A stretch of DNA of 64,000 bases from NCBI GenBank assembly GCA_016714465.1, contig JADKDT010000002.1, positions 248,001 through 312,000 on the forward strand, given 5' to 3'. The stretch comes from Candidatus Brachythrix odensensis. Lineage in GTDB: Bacteria; Chloroflexota; Anaerolineae; J036; Brachytrichaceae. Shown here one piece after another: positions 36,446-46,487 of this stretch. The position numbers were made by a program, and so were the translations under genes. The first letter of the stretch is position 1. Every line of letters starts with the position of its first letter. Under the pieces are notes generated by a model. That model saw only the letters and a program-made list of their open reading frames with translations, searched no databases and was not told the origin of the DNA.

Positions 36446-37228
36446 ATGCTCAAAGACACATCCCTGAACGGCAAGAGAGTCCTGATCACCGCCGGGGCCA
36501 GCGGCATCGGCCTGGTGACGGCCCGCGGCTTCATCGAGGCGGGCGCCCGCGTCTTCATCTGCGACGTCAACGCCGAAGCGCTGAAACTCGCCCAGGCTGC
36601 GCTGCCCGGCTTGCAGGGCTGTGTGGCCGACGTGGCCGACGAAGCCCAGGTGCAGGCGATGTTCACCAAGCTAGACGCGGCGTTGGGCGGATTGGACGTA
36701 TTGATCAATAACGCCGGTATCGCCGGCCCCACTGCCCTGATCGGCGATCTGAAGCGCGAGGACATCCTGCGCACGATTGAGGTCAACGTGGTCGGGCAGT
36801 TCCTGTGCGCCAAACATGCGGTCGGGCACCTGCGCCAGGGCCGCGGGCCCTGCATCCTCTGAACATGTCATCGGCGGCCGGACACCTGGGTTTCCCCGCT
36901 CGCTCAGCCTACGCGGCCTCAAGTGGGCGGTGATCGGCCTGACCAAGTCGCTGGCCATCGAGCTGGGACCGGACGGCATCCGGGTGAACGCGGTGCTGCC
37001 CGGGGCCGTTGATGGGCCGCGCATCCAGGCGTCATCGCGGCCAAGGCCCAGTTGACCGGAAAAAGCGTCGCCGACGTCACCCAGGTCTATGAGGGGCAGG
37101 CTTCGCTGGGCCGCATGGTCAAGGCCGAGGACATCGCCAATACCATCCTGTTTGCCTGCAGCGATCTGGCCGCCAACGTCAACGGCCAATCACTGGCCGT
37201 CGACGGCCTGACGCAAGCCTTAAGCTGA
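36446..37228 (+). pseudogene. SDR-family oxidoreductase broken by three frame changes
   Basis: The start KRVLITAGASGIGLVTARGF and NNAGIAGPTALIGD are in one frame to GRGPCIL (about 36858). Frame two carries NMSSAAGHLGFPARSAYAAS (active-site Ser and Tyr) to about 36920. Frame three carries KWAVIGLTKSLAIELGPDGIRVNAVLPGAVDGP (active-site Lys) to about 37035. Then a further shift gives VADVTQVYEGQASLGRM and the normal end VNGQSLAVDGLTQALS. Together they make a complete SDR of about 260 aa with all catalytic residues, so uncorrected indels are more likely than real decay. Confidence 0.8.
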
Positions 37229-37234
37229 AACACC

Positions 37235-37275
37235 CGGAAACAACGCCCCCCGGCGGAGCAGGGGCGTTGTTTCCG
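37235..37275. repeat. Perfect 15-bp inverted repeat
   Basis: CGGAAACAACGCCCC pairs with GGGGCGTTGTTTCCG across CCGGCGGAGCA. It starts 6 nt after the SDR stop and precedes the BKACE gene, so it may be a terminator. Confidence 0.8.
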
Positions 37276-37283
37276 AAACTCGC

Positions 37284-37986
37284 ATGAACAAGAATCGCAA
37301 AGTCATCATCAGTTGCGCCGTCACGGGCGCCATCCATACCCCCAGCATGTCGCCGCACCTGCCGGTGACGGCCGACGAGATCGCAGGCGCGGCCGTGGCC
37401 GCGGCACAAGCCGGCGCCGCAATCGTGCACCTGCATGCGCGCGACCCGCAAGACGGGCGGCCCACGCAGGACCCCGCGCGCTTCGCGCCGATCCTCTCGC
37501 AAATCAGGGCCGCATCCGACGCGGTGATCAACATCACCACCGGCGGCAGCCCGCACATGACGGTCGAAGAGCGCATGCGCCCGGCCATGACCTTTAAACC
37601 CGAGCTGGCTTCGCTCAACATGGGCTCGATGAACTTTGGCCTCTTTCCGATGCTCGAACGGTTCAAGTCTTTCGACCACGACTGGGAGCGCCAGCACCTC
37701 GAGAAGAGCCGCGACCTGATCTTCAAGAACACCTTACGAATGGTCGATCCTGGGCGCGGGCCGGGCTCAGTTCCCGCTCGCGACGATGGGGGCGACGCTG
37801 GGCTCGCATGTGCGGGTCGGCCTGGAGGACTCGCTCTGGATCGGCCCGGGTCAGCTCGCCGAGTCAGGCGCGCAGCAGGTCACCCGCATGCGAAGCGTTC
37901 TGGAAGGGCTAAACCTGCAGGTTGCGACGCCCGATGAGGCGCGCGAATTGCTCCAACTCAAGGGTGCCAGCCGAGTTGGTCTCTAG
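37284..37986 (+). pseudogene. BKACE family (3-keto-5-aminohexanoate cleavage-like) enzyme with internal deletion and frameshift
   Basis: BKACE enzymes cleave beta-keto acids with acetyl-CoA. The N-terminal part is normal: VIISCAVTGAIHTPSMSPHLPVTADEI, zinc ligands in IVHLHARDPQDGRP, ITTGGSPHMTVEERM. After LIFKNTL (about 37735) the frame changes and the text jumps to WSILGAGRAQFPLATMGA, then HVRVGLEDSLWIGPGQLA. About 90 residues that the family has between these two blocks are missing. The end VATPDEARELLQLKG is normal. Either a real deletion or an assembly collapse. Confidence 0.78.
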
Positions 37987-38036
37987 GTCTTCGCTGGAGA
38001 CACCGCGCCCGGCGAAATGTTGTTAATTGCGAGCCC

Positions 38037-38896
38037 TCACTTGGGTGGCACACGTCCCACAAAAACCGTTTGGATAGCTCGATACTGAAAATCCGGATGA
38101 TTCAGGATGTGATCGTGGGCATCCACGTCAGCCAGCTTCGCCCAAATTTCGCGATCCTCGGCCGGAAGCTCAAACCCGGCGGCGTGCCCAGCCTTCCAGC
38201 GCAATAGATCGCGAATTGAACTGGCGCTCCACGTCTCGGAGTGGCTGAAAACGGACCATCAAGGTGGGGCGCTGGCAGGTATCGACCAGACCCACCGCGC
38301 GCAGCCACTCACCCAGCCGGGTGTCCCGATTAATCGACGCGAGCTGCGGATTACTCGATCGAGAAAACGCTTCGAAGAAGCGCAGCCACAGCGTGGGTGG
38401 GCACGGTTGATACTGACACCCCGTTGCGTCGTACTCCTTGATCGCAACAAGACCTCCAGGTCGCACCACGCGCTTGAGTTCACGCAGCATTTGCCAGCAC
38501 TGATCGTCGGTGAGGTACGCACTGGCATTGGCGCACCAGGCCACGTCAAAGGTGGAATCGTCATACGGCAGCTTTAGTAAGTCACCCACTCGCGCAAGAC
38601 ACGGGCGCCAACGAGTTTCCCTTCGCGAACCTTTGGTTGACGACTTCCACGACTTGGGGATCGAGGTCGATGGCATGGACTTCGCCCGCCGGGCCCACAA
38701 GCTCCGCCATCAGTGGGAGGAAACCACCCGCCCCGCAGGCGGCGTCCAGCACTTTCCATCCAGGTTGAATACCGACCCAACGCAACATGTCCTCATATTC
38801 GGGTTGCATTGCGCCGTAGTGATTATCTTGCCATTCGGTGTCCGCCAGGGCCAGACCCACTGAGTTATTCTTGAGATCTTCCGTTTGATGTGTCAT
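38037..38896 (-). pseudogene. Class I SAM-dependent methyltransferase, frame-disrupted
   Basis: The start MTHQTEDLKNNSVG leads to the SAM motif KVLDAACGAGGFLPLMAELVG and VHAIDLDPQVVEVV. Near 38600 the frame changes, and the next frame gives VGDLLKLPYDDSTFDVAWCANASAYL (motifs II-III) and LKRVVRPGGLVAIKEYDA. Near 38195 it changes again, to GFELPAEDREIWAKLADVDAHDHIL and the end VFVGRVPPK. Joined, it is a complete protein of about 285 aa. The substrate is unknown. Confidence 0.75.
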
Positions 38897-38917
38897 GAGG
38901 TCATCCTGAAGGTCATT

Positions 38918-38964
38918 GGCGAGATCACCCTCCCCGCGCGAAGCGCGGGGAGGGTGATCTCGCC
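38918..38964. repeat. Perfect 22-bp inverted repeat, GAA loop, between divergent genes
   Basis: Arms starting GGCGAGATCACCCTCCCC around CCCCGCGC-GAA-GCGCGGGG. It lies between the divergent methyltransferase and LuxR-type regulator. The copy at 63393 shares its outer box. Confidence 0.9.
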
Positions 38965-39085
38965 GGTGGGTATTTGAGACAGGTTCATGTAAAAAAGGTA
39001 GACGAATTGCGCGCTTGTGTCACCTATCGAAAGTGAGGATTTCCGGTTTTGCGAATTGGGACTACCATCAGGCGGGCATTCCAGG

Positions 39086-41899
39086 ATGGAGACGGCACTC
39101 ACCGAACGCGAGCTCAGTATTCTGCGTTTGATCGCCTCGGGCGCGTCAAACGGTGGATTGCGCGCTGCCTGCATCTGACCGAAGGCACGGTCAAATGGTA
39201 CGCTCAGCGGATCTTCGCCAAGCTGGGCGCTCGCAACCGGGTTGGGGCGATTCGGGCATTGGGCGATGCGGGCAAAGCCCGCCGCAGGCAAGCGCATCGT
39301 CGCGCGCCCACGCGTCCCCGACATCTTCCTGAAACCGTCATGGGGCGCGATGGAGAGCTTGCAGAAGCGCTGTCGTTGTTGCGAGCGAATCGACTCGTCA
39401 CTCTCCTGGCGCCAGGTGGAATGGGCAAGTCCACGCTGGCCCGTGCGATCGCCGAAGCCGCCAATGCCGAGTTTCCAGGAGGCTTGCCACGTGCCTCTGG
39501 CCGCGCTCGAGTCGGCGGATGACATTCCGGCAGCAATAGCGTCCTCATGCGGGATCACGATCGGTCCAGGGTTTCCGGTCCTGGACCAGGTGCTGCATCA
39601 TTTCCGCGATCGGGAGATCTTGCTCGTGCTGGATAACTTCGAGCGGCTGATCGATGGCGCGCTCGTGGTTCGGAAACTCCTGGACGCTGGGCCGCATCTG
39701 CGGGTGCTGGCGACCTCGCGCGAACGCCTCAATCTGCATGATGAGGTTGTGATGCGCCTGGGCGGCCTGTCAATCCCACCTGAAGGCGGGAGCGCGGACA
39801 ACCCGGCCGTCAGGCTCTTCGCCCGGCACGCCCAGCGTGTCGCGCCGGGATTCCGATTGGACGCGCCGACCCTCACCAGCGTCGCCCGCATCTGCCGTTT
39901 GGCCGAAGGCATGCCACTCGCCATCATCCTCGCCGCCACCTGGACGGGCGCGCTGTCCGTCCGAGAAATAGCCTCCGAAATGTCGCGCGGGATTGACATC
40001 CTCGCCACGCGTCTCAGGGATGTGCCTTCACGGCACCGGAGCATGCAAAACGTCATCGATCAGACCTGGGAGAGGCTGAGTCCTGGGGCACAGCGAGTAT
40101 TTGCCGAATTATCGGTCTTTCGGGGCGGGTTCACCCGCGCGGCGGCGACAGCGGTAACAAGTGTCACGTCGGAGACACTTCAGACGTTGATCGAACACGC
40201 CCTGATTCGTCGGGAGGATGACCGGTATTCAATCCACGAACTGCTGCGTCAGTACGCCGCCCGCAAACTGACAGACTATGGGCGCGAGGCTCACGTCGCC
40301 GCGCGCCATCATGCTTTTTACCTGTCCTGGCTTGTCGACTCAATCCGCGAGCCAACCGAGACCGAACTGGACTTTGAAAACCTGCGCCGGGCTTGGGAAC
40401 ATGCTGTCACCGTTGCTGACGAGCCCGCCCTGGGTCTCGGTCTCGTCGCTCTCATCAGGTTTTGCGAAAGCACCGGACGCCTGTCCGACCTGGCCCGATT
40501 GTGCGACTTCAGCTCGGAGGGTGGCCTGTCGCGCGCATTGCGCGGGCGTCTGCTCTTGGCGGGTGCGATGGCGCGCACCGAAGTCGGCGATTTCTCGAGG
40601 GCCGTTGAATGCTACAGCGAAGCGGAACGTATTGCGCAGGACGACGGTGACACCCAGATGGAACTCCGCGCGCTGATTGGCGGCGCCGATGCGCTCAACC
40701 GAGCGCGAAAACTGGAGCAGGCCACGGCGCTCGCCACACGCGCGCGGGGGCTGGCCCAGGCGGTGGGCGACTCCGAGGCGGAGGCAGACGCGCATTTTCA
40801 CCTGGGTCGCGCCCTGTGGTACGGCGGGAGGGAACCACAGGCCCTCGAGACGATGACGCGCGCCGTCGACCTGGCGAAGGCGTCGCGGGGTTCAGGCCGG
40901 GTCGCCATTCAGGCGCTAAACGGCATGGGGGCTGTTTGCGCAACGAGCGGGCGGATTTCCGAGAGCGCCGCCTGCTTCCAGCAGGCGTTGACCCTCGCCC
41001 GTGAACTTGGCCAGCTTAGCATCGAGGCCGAAATCATCGAAATGCAGGGATGGTTGTTGCTCGACTCCGGCGCGCCGGATCAGTCCCAAGCGCTGTTTTC
41101 TACCGCAGTGGAAATTGCCAAGCGGGCTGGACTGCTTTGGGTTGCCACAGCGGCAACATCCGGCCTGGCTCTGTCCTGCGCCCTACTCGGCGATTTTGCG
41201 CGGGCATACGTGCTCGCCAACGACGGGCTACGCTTGACCGAACGCGTGGGCGTTGCCGCGCATCGAGCCCACTGCCTGCACGCGCTGGCGACAATCTACG
41301 GCCACCTGGGCATGCCCGCCATGGCCGAAGCGGCACGCAATACCGCCTACCAGATCCTATGTGTGCATGGCCCCGCGTGGCTTGTGGAAATACAGGGCCG
41401 GCTGGCCGTGGACCGCGTTGAAACGGACGGCGATATTGCTTCCGCACGCCATTTTGCCGAGTCGGCCCTGGAACGCGCGACGACAAATGGGCAGTATGGG
41501 CTGCTACCGCACGCAGCCGACGCCGTGTGTCAGGTCAGCGCGGCGGCCGGCGACTGGTCGCGGTTGCTCGGCGTGGCGCAGGAAGCACTGGTGTTTTGCA
41601 AATCCCGCGACCTGACGGGCCATATCGCGATTCTGGAGGGTCACCGCGGGGCGGCCCAATTGGCTCTGGGCGACACCGATGCGGCGATCCAGTCGCTCCA
41701 GACTGCGTTGCCGCATGCTGAGACGCACGGCCTGGTCCGAACCCAAATCGACCTGCACCGCACGTTCAAGCGGGCCTGCGCCGCCACCGGTAATGCCACC
41801 GGGGCAGCCTTGCATCACGCTCGAGCCTCAGATCTCATTGCCCAGATCCGCCAGAACATTCGCGACATCCCGGAACTCGCCGCGGGCATGAACATCTAG
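39086..41899 (+). CDS. LuxR-type HTH / STAND ATPase / TPR transcriptional regulator (two frame breaks)
   Basis: A protein of about 935 aa. The N-terminus LTERELSILRLIASGASN starts a LuxR-type HTH that continues, after a frame break near 39155, as IARCLHLTEGTVKWYAQRIFAKLGARNR. A STAND/NB-ARC-like ATPase follows, with Walker A LLAPGGMGKSTLARAIAE. A second frame break near 39485 leads to CHVPLAALESADD and Walker B ILLVLDNFERLID. The C-terminal 500 residues are TPR-like helical repeats. Both breaks need one base each. The HTH at the N-terminus is opposite to LAL regulators such as MalT. Likely a signal-responsive activator, possibly of the adjacent sugar genes. Confidence 0.82.
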
Positions 41900-41901
41900 G
41901 C

Positions 41902-41946
41902 CCTGGGGCGACGTGCCCCGGCGAAGCCGGGGCACGTCGCCCCAGG
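41902..41946. repeat. Perfect 21-bp inverted repeat, GAA loop
   Basis: Arms starting CCTGGGGCGACGTGCCCC around CCCCGGC-GAA-GCCGGGG. It occupies the space between the convergent ends of the regulator and the oxidoreductase. Confidence 0.9.
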
Positions 41947-41948
41947 TT

Positions 41949-42947
41949 TCAGATTCGTACCAACGCCCCACCTTGGGCCGCCGAGGCCTGAATGGCGTTC
42001 CAGAGTTGGATCATCCGTAGCCCGATCTCCGCCGGGCCGGGGTTGGCAATCTCGCCCGCCCGCACCCGCAGGAAGGTCTCCCACACGCCCAACGATTTCG
42101 CCACACGCACCTTGCGCGGCTTGGTATCCGCCGGGCGCTGCAGGGTGAGCGTCTCGCCCCACACCCCGGTCGTCAGCACGCCATGCTCGCACATCACCCG
42201 CACGTCCGAGCCGATCCGGATTGTGTCGCCGCAGCCGTTCAGCGTGATCATGACGCCGCTGGCGGTGCGGGCAAGAGCCGCCGACAGAATATCGACCGGC
42301 CGTCCGCGGTTGTCGAGATAGGCGCTCACTTCGACGAAAGGCTCGCCGACCAGATCAGCCACCGTATTGAGCAAGTGCGCGCCCGTATCAAACGTAAATC
42401 CACCGCCTGCAATCTCGGGAATCTGGCGCCAGGTGCCGGTGGTGTTGACCGCCCAGCCCTGCCACACCGCCGCGTTGATGTTGAGGATCTTGCCGAGCTC
42501 GCCGCTGTGGAGCAGTTTGTAGGCCTTGCGGATCGACGGTGACAGACTGCCGTTGAAGGCGATGGTGAGCAGCTTGCCCGAGCGGTCGCGGGCTTCCATC
42601 AGCCGATGGGCCTCTGCGACGTTGAGGACCATTGGCTTTTCGAGGAGCACATCCACCCCGGCCAGCAGCAGCGCGCTGGCCTGCATGCAATGCTGGTTGT
42701 GCGGGGTGATGATGAAGGCCGCATCGACCCCCGGCGCGACATCGGCGACGAACTTCTCAAAGTCCGGTTCGTTTGCCGGAGCGGGTTGCCCCGCGTCGAC
42801 AAACATCTGGGCCGTCTTGGCGTAGTTGTCGGCGTTGGGCTCGCACACCGCCACAACCTGGGTTGTGTCGGTCTGCTTGAGAATGCTCTCGATGTGATAG
42901 CGGGCCATGCCGCCGGTGCCTATCATGGCAAGTTTGACTGGGTTCAT
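41949..42947 (-). CDS. Gfo/Idh/MocA-family oxidoreductase
   Basis: A 332-aa NAD(P)-dependent dehydrogenase with VKLAMIGTGGMARYHIESI, the VVAVCEP strand, the EKP motif in VLLEKPMVLNVAEAH with its Lys, and a C-terminal domain with GGGFTFDTGAHLLN, where Asp and His sit at the usual active-site positions. The ATG at 42947 matches the family start. Substrate is probably a sugar or cyclitol. It is divergent from the Ldh gene across a palindrome. Confidence 0.9.
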   Translation of the reverse strand: MNPVKLAMIGTGGMARYHIESILKQTDTTQVVAVCEPNADNYAKTAQMFVDAGQPAPANEPDFEKFVADVAPGVDAAFIITPHNQHCMQASALLLAGVDVLLEKPMVLNVAEAHRLMEARDRSGKLLTIAFNGSLSPSIRKAYKLLHSGELGKILNINAAVWQGWAVNTTGTWRQIPEIAGGGFTFDTGAHLLNTVADLVGEPFVEVSAYLDNRGRPVDILSAALARTASGVMITLNGCGDTIRIGSDVRVMCEHGVLTTGVWGETLTLQRPADTKPRKVRVAKSLGVWETFLRVRAGEIANPGPAEIGLRMIQLWNAIQASAAQGGALVRI

Positions 42948-42977
42948 GGATATGGGTAGTCTCTCATAACCAGATTG

Positions 42978-43030
42978 CGGAATCGAAAGGCCCCGCCCCG
43001 GCGTACGCTGGGGCGGGCCTTTCGATTCCG
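42978..43030. repeat. 21-bp inverted repeat (one bulge), CGTACG core, between divergent genes
   Basis: Arms CGGAATCGAAAGGCC and its complement enclose CCGCCCC-GGCGTACGCT-GGGGCGG. It lies in the divergent intergenic region of the oxidoreductase and the Ldh gene, upstream of both. Confidence 0.88.
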
Positions 43031-43171
43031 AATAATATCTCCCCATGCGAAACACCCAGGCTCGCCCATCTCCGGAATCGGGTTGCATCGCGCATAATCT
43101 CGGCGAAAGTGACAAACTTGGCGGTTGCCCGTAATCGGACAGCCCGATCCAAGGAGCAAAGAACACACTAT

Positions 43172-44233
43172 ATGAGCCTTAATCCTGTCATTCATCGCAC
43201 GCCGGCTGAGCTGCTTCGCCTGGCCCGTGCCATCCTCAGCGCCACCGGCTCGCCGCCCGAGCAGGCCGATGACGTGGCCGAGGCGCTGGTCGGCTCAAAC
43301 ATGGCCGGCCACGACTCTCACGGCATCCAACTCCTGGCCGGCTACATCGACGGCGTGCGGGCTGGGCGTGTTTTCCCGGCTGAAAAGCCCACCCTCATCA
43401 AGCGCGAGAAAGCGATGGCGATCCTGGATGGCCACTGGGGATGGGGGCAGACCTCGGGCCGGGCTGGAGCGAAGCTGGCCATCGAGCTGGCGGCCGAGAA
43501 CGGTGTCGGGGCCGTCGTCGTCCGTAACTGCCACCACATCGGGCGCGTGGGCGAATATGTGGAGCTGATGGCGAAGGCAGGCATGACCGGCATCGCGCTG
43601 GCCAACGTGGGGCCGTCGGTGCTGGCGCACGGCGGCACAGCCAAGCGCCTGGGGACGAACCCCATCGCCTGGGCGGCCCCCGGCGGCGACCCATCCCGGC
43701 CGCTCGTCCTGGACATCGCGACCTCGACGATCGCCGGCAACAAGGTTGCCCTCGCCCGCGCGCGAGGGGTCGAAGAAATGGCGCCGGGGCTGTTCGTGGA
43801 CAAGCATGGCGAGCCCACTCAGTCGCCCACGGCTTACTTTGACGGCGGCACCCTGCTTCCCTTCTATGGTCACAAAGGGTTTGGGCTTGGCACGATGGTT
43901 GAATTTCTGGGCGGCGCGCTCTCCGGCAGTCTGCCGCCGGAACAACTCGCCATCCAGTATGGCAACGGCACGATCTTTGTCGCCTTTAACATCGGCGCGT
44001 TCGTGCCGCCTGAGACGTTCCGAAGCCAGGTCGACCAGTTCCGGAACGTGATGGAGACCATGCCGCCGGCCAAGGGCTTCGAGCGCGTGCTGGCTCCGGG
44101 CGATCCGGAGGCCGACGCCCGACTGGCCCGGGCCAAATCCGGAATTCCCGTCCCGGAGCCGACCTGGAACGGGTTGGTCGAAATCGCCGCTTCACTTGGC
44201 CTGACGCCGGACGGCGTCGCCAAACAGTTATGA
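43172..44233 (+). CDS. Malate/L-lactate dehydrogenase-type (Ldh family) oxidoreductase
   Basis: A 353-aa member of the non-Rossmann malate/L-sulfolactate/ureidoglycolate dehydrogenase family. It has GSNMAGHDSHGIQLL (active-site His), NCHHIGRVGEYVELM, GTNPIAWAAPGG and the cofactor region LDIATSTIAGNKV. LPFYGHKGFGLGTMVEFLGGALSG is the second hallmark. An AAGGAG lies about 14 nt upstream of the ATG. Substrate is likely a 2-hydroxy acid related to the sugar-acid genes nearby. Confidence 0.9.
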   Translation: MSLNPVIHRTPAELLRLARAILSATGSPPEQADDVAEALVGSNMAGHDSHGIQLLAGYIDGVRAGRVFPAEKPTLIKREKAMAILDGHWGWGQTSGRAGAKLAIELAAENGVGAVVVRNCHHIGRVGEYVELMAKAGMTGIALANVGPSVLAHGGTAKRLGTNPIAWAAPGGDPSRPLVLDIATSTIAGNKVALARARGVEEMAPGLFVDKHGEPTQSPTAYFDGGTLLPFYGHKGFGLGTMVEFLGGALSGSLPPEQLAIQYGNGTIFVAFNIGAFVPPETFRSQVDQFRNVMETMPPAKGFERVLAPGDPEADARLARAKSGIPVPEPTWNGLVEIAASLGLTPDGVAKQL

Positions 44234-44305
44234 CTTTTGTGCGGTCCCTTGACACTTCGCCTTATGAGGTGGCTCCCCCAATCTATGACAGTGATTGCCA
44301 GTTTG

Positions 44306-44361
44306 CAGGAGAACAGGAGAACGGGAGGGTAAATTCCTCCTCCCGTTCTCCCGTTCTCCTG
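44306..44361. repeat. 23-bp inverted repeat (one mismatch) of GAGAACGGG units
   Basis: Arms 44306-44328 and 44339-44361, loop GTAAATTCCT. It is the second copy of the element at 36330, with the same arms and a similar loop, 8 kb away. It lies between Ldh and the UspA gene. Confidence 0.85.
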
Positions 44362-44391
44362 CTAGATCGTTTATGAATGTGGAGGTCTACG

Positions 44392-45337
44392 ATGATTCAG
44401 CGAATTTTGGTTCCCCTTGATGGTTCCGATATGGCAGCCCAGGTTCTGCCGCACGTTAGGGCCCTGGCGACCCTGTTCAGGGCGCGGGTGACATTCATGC
44501 AGGCGACGGCCGACGAGGCGTCCAATGTGGACGTTGGGCCCGGCCCCGACTTCCTCGCTTTTGCGGCCGCCGATCTTGCGTCCACCGGAATTGCGACCGA
44601 TACACTCGTTGCCCAGGGCCCGCCGGCTGATGCGATTCTGGACACGGCGGAGCAGCACTCAGTCGATCTCATCGCCTTGTGCACCCATGGCCGAGGCGGG
44701 ATACCGCGCTTCTTGCTTGGAAGTGTGGCGGCCAACCTGATCGGGAATACGACGATGCCATTGCTCATCGTCCGCGCCAAGCAGGCCTCGGTGGACGGCG
44801 TGCCTACCCAGACCATCGACTTTCGCAAGATCCTGGTTCCCCTGGACGGCTCGCCGCTTGGCGGCCAGCGTGCTGCCGATCGTGGGCGAGATCGCGGCCA
44901 AGGCCGGAGCAACCGTCGTGCTGTTGCGGGCGATGCCCGAGCCGAACGAAGAGGCCGCAACCAGCAGCAGCATCCAAATGCTGCGCTCGATCACCGGGGT
45001 GAAGACCGAAGGCGCCGACGGCGCAATGGCTGATCCATATGCCAGCCAGCTTGAGCATGAGCGTGAAGGCGCCCAGAGCAGCCTGGATTTGGCGGCGGCC
45101 GCCCTGCAGCGGTCGGGAATCCAGACCGAGACGATCGTCGAATTTGGATCAGCCGCCGAAACGATCCTCCGCGTCGCTTCAGCGCAAAACGCGGATCTGG
45201 TCGCGATGGGCACGCACGGCCGGAGCGGACTGCGCCGTTTCTTGCTGGGCAGCGTCGCCGACCGCATCGTCCGCTATAGCGAGGCGCCCGTGTTGCTGAT
45301 GCCAAACCTGGCAGCGGTGAACCAGAAGTCATCCTGA
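44392..45337 (+). CDS. Tandem universal stress protein (UspA x2), frameshifted
   Basis: Two Usp domains. Domain 1 starts MIQRILVPLDGSDMAAQVL and ends CTHGRGGIPRFLLGSVAANLI with the ATP-binding G-2x-G-9x-G(S) pattern. Domain 2 starts KILVPLDGSPL, where the frame breaks near 44855, and continues AASVLPIVGEIAAKAGATVVLL to GTHGRSGLRRFLLGSVADRIV, again with the ATP motif. A GGAGG ribosome site precedes the ATG. About 314 aa when joined. It probably binds ATP in stress or starvation. Confidence 0.87.
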
Positions 45338-45345
45338 GAATCATT

Positions 45346-45404
45346 GGTGAGATCGCAATCCCCGTCCCCGGCCTGCGCCGGGGGGCGGGGATTGCGATCT
45401 CACC
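45346..45404. repeat. 19-bp perfect inverted repeat with CCCCGGC/GCCGGGG centre
   Basis: Arms GGTGAGATCGCAATCCCCG and complement enclose a second stem TCCCCGGC-CT-GCGCCGGGG. The outer GAGATCGCAATCC box resembles 54040. It lies between UspA and RraA, both rightward. Confidence 0.88.
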
Positions 45405-45497
45405 GGATGTGTTTAAGACGGCTTCTAGACAAGCATCCGGCGCGCGGCGCCGGCACGAGTTCGGGCCCGGCCCGACCAAGGAGACAAAAAATCCACG

Positions 45498-46236
45498 ATG
45501 ATTGAAACGCCCGACATCACCCGCCCCGATAAGGCCCTGATCGAGGCACTGCGCGACGTCGGATCCGCGACGGCCGCAGGCGAGCTCTACCGGTTGGGCA
45601 TCCGCTAGCCGCATCTGATGGGCCTGACCACCTGGCATCCTGGGCAAGACCGTGGTCGGCCCTGCCCTGACCCTGCAATGGATGCCCCGGCGCGAGGACA
45701 TGAGCGCCAACCACGAGTACGCCGATCCCGAGATGCAGTTGCACCGGCATGTCATGTATCACACCCAGCCCGGCGATGTCATCGTGGTGGATGCCCGAGG
45801 CGATATGGGCTCGGGCGTCTTCGGCGAAATGATGCTGACCTATTTCCTTGGCAAGGGCGGTATCGGCTGCGTCATCGACGGCTGCGTCCGCGACTGGCCG
45901 CACGTCTCGAAACTCGACGTTGGCCTGTGGATGCGCGGCGTGACGCCCAACCACGGCTGGCAGAACAACATCATGCCGTTTGCGGTGAACACCCCCGTTG
46001 CCTGCGCCGGCGTGCTGGTGATGCCCGGCGACATCATCATCGCCGACGATGATGGCGCGATCGTGGTTCCAGTCAAGTTCGCCCACGACATCGCCAAGAA
46101 ATCCGGCGAAAAGAACGAGTGGGAGGAGTTCACCCGCATGAAGCTGTCACAGGGCGGCGAGCTGCGCAAATACTACCCGCTCACGGCCGAGGCCCAGGCC
46201 GAATACGATGCATGGAAGGCTGAGCAGAAACGATAG
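45498..46236 (+). pseudogene. RraA-like / 4-hydroxy-4-methyl-2-oxoglutarate aldolase-like protein, disrupted
   Basis: An AAGGAG ribosome site precedes the ATG. The start ETPDITRPDKALIEALRDVGSATAAGELYRLGIR is family-like. It is then interrupted by TAG at 45606, and by a frame change near 45645 within a GGG run. The rest is intact: VVGPALTLQWMPRRED, VVDARGDMGSGVFGEMM, GGIGCVIDGCVRDWP (the G..DG..RD active-site motif), and GDIIIADDDGAIVVP. The family includes oxaloacetate/HMG aldolases and RNase E regulators. Two lesions in 40 nt may be sequence errors or decay. Confidence 0.78.
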
Positions 46237-46255
46237 AAGTCACCCCAGAGCGTGA

Positions 46256-46302
46256 TGCGAGGTCACCCTCCCCGCGCTTCGCGCGGGGAGGGTGACCTCG
46301 CA
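46256..46302. repeat. Perfect 22-bp inverted repeat, TTC loop
   Basis: Arms starting TGCGAGGTCACCCTCCCC around CCCCGCGC-TTC-GCGCGGGG. It sits 20 nt after the RraA-like stop, upstream of the ABC-transporter promoter. Confidence 0.9.
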
Positions 46303-46377
46303 AGATCCACCTTCGCACTTCACATAACTTCGGATTTCGGTTGGACTGTCGATTTCCGGGACGCAAACGGAATCCTG

Positions 46378-46405
46378 TTGACAATTTACAAAACCGAACT
46401 AGAAT
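46378..46405 (+). promoter_or_regulatory. Sigma-70-like promoter of the sugar ABC-transporter operon
   Basis: TTGACA (46378-46383), a 16-nt spacer, and TAGAAT (46400-46405). The leader of about 75 nt ends in the AGGAGGAG ribosome site before the solute-binding protein. This is the best two-box promoter in the window. Confidence 0.65.
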
Positions 46406-46487
46406 CAGCGCAACCTTGCGCCTGAGGGTGAGCGACCGTAAACCATCCGCAGGACATTCAAAAGATCGTCAGGAGGAGTCGAACGTC

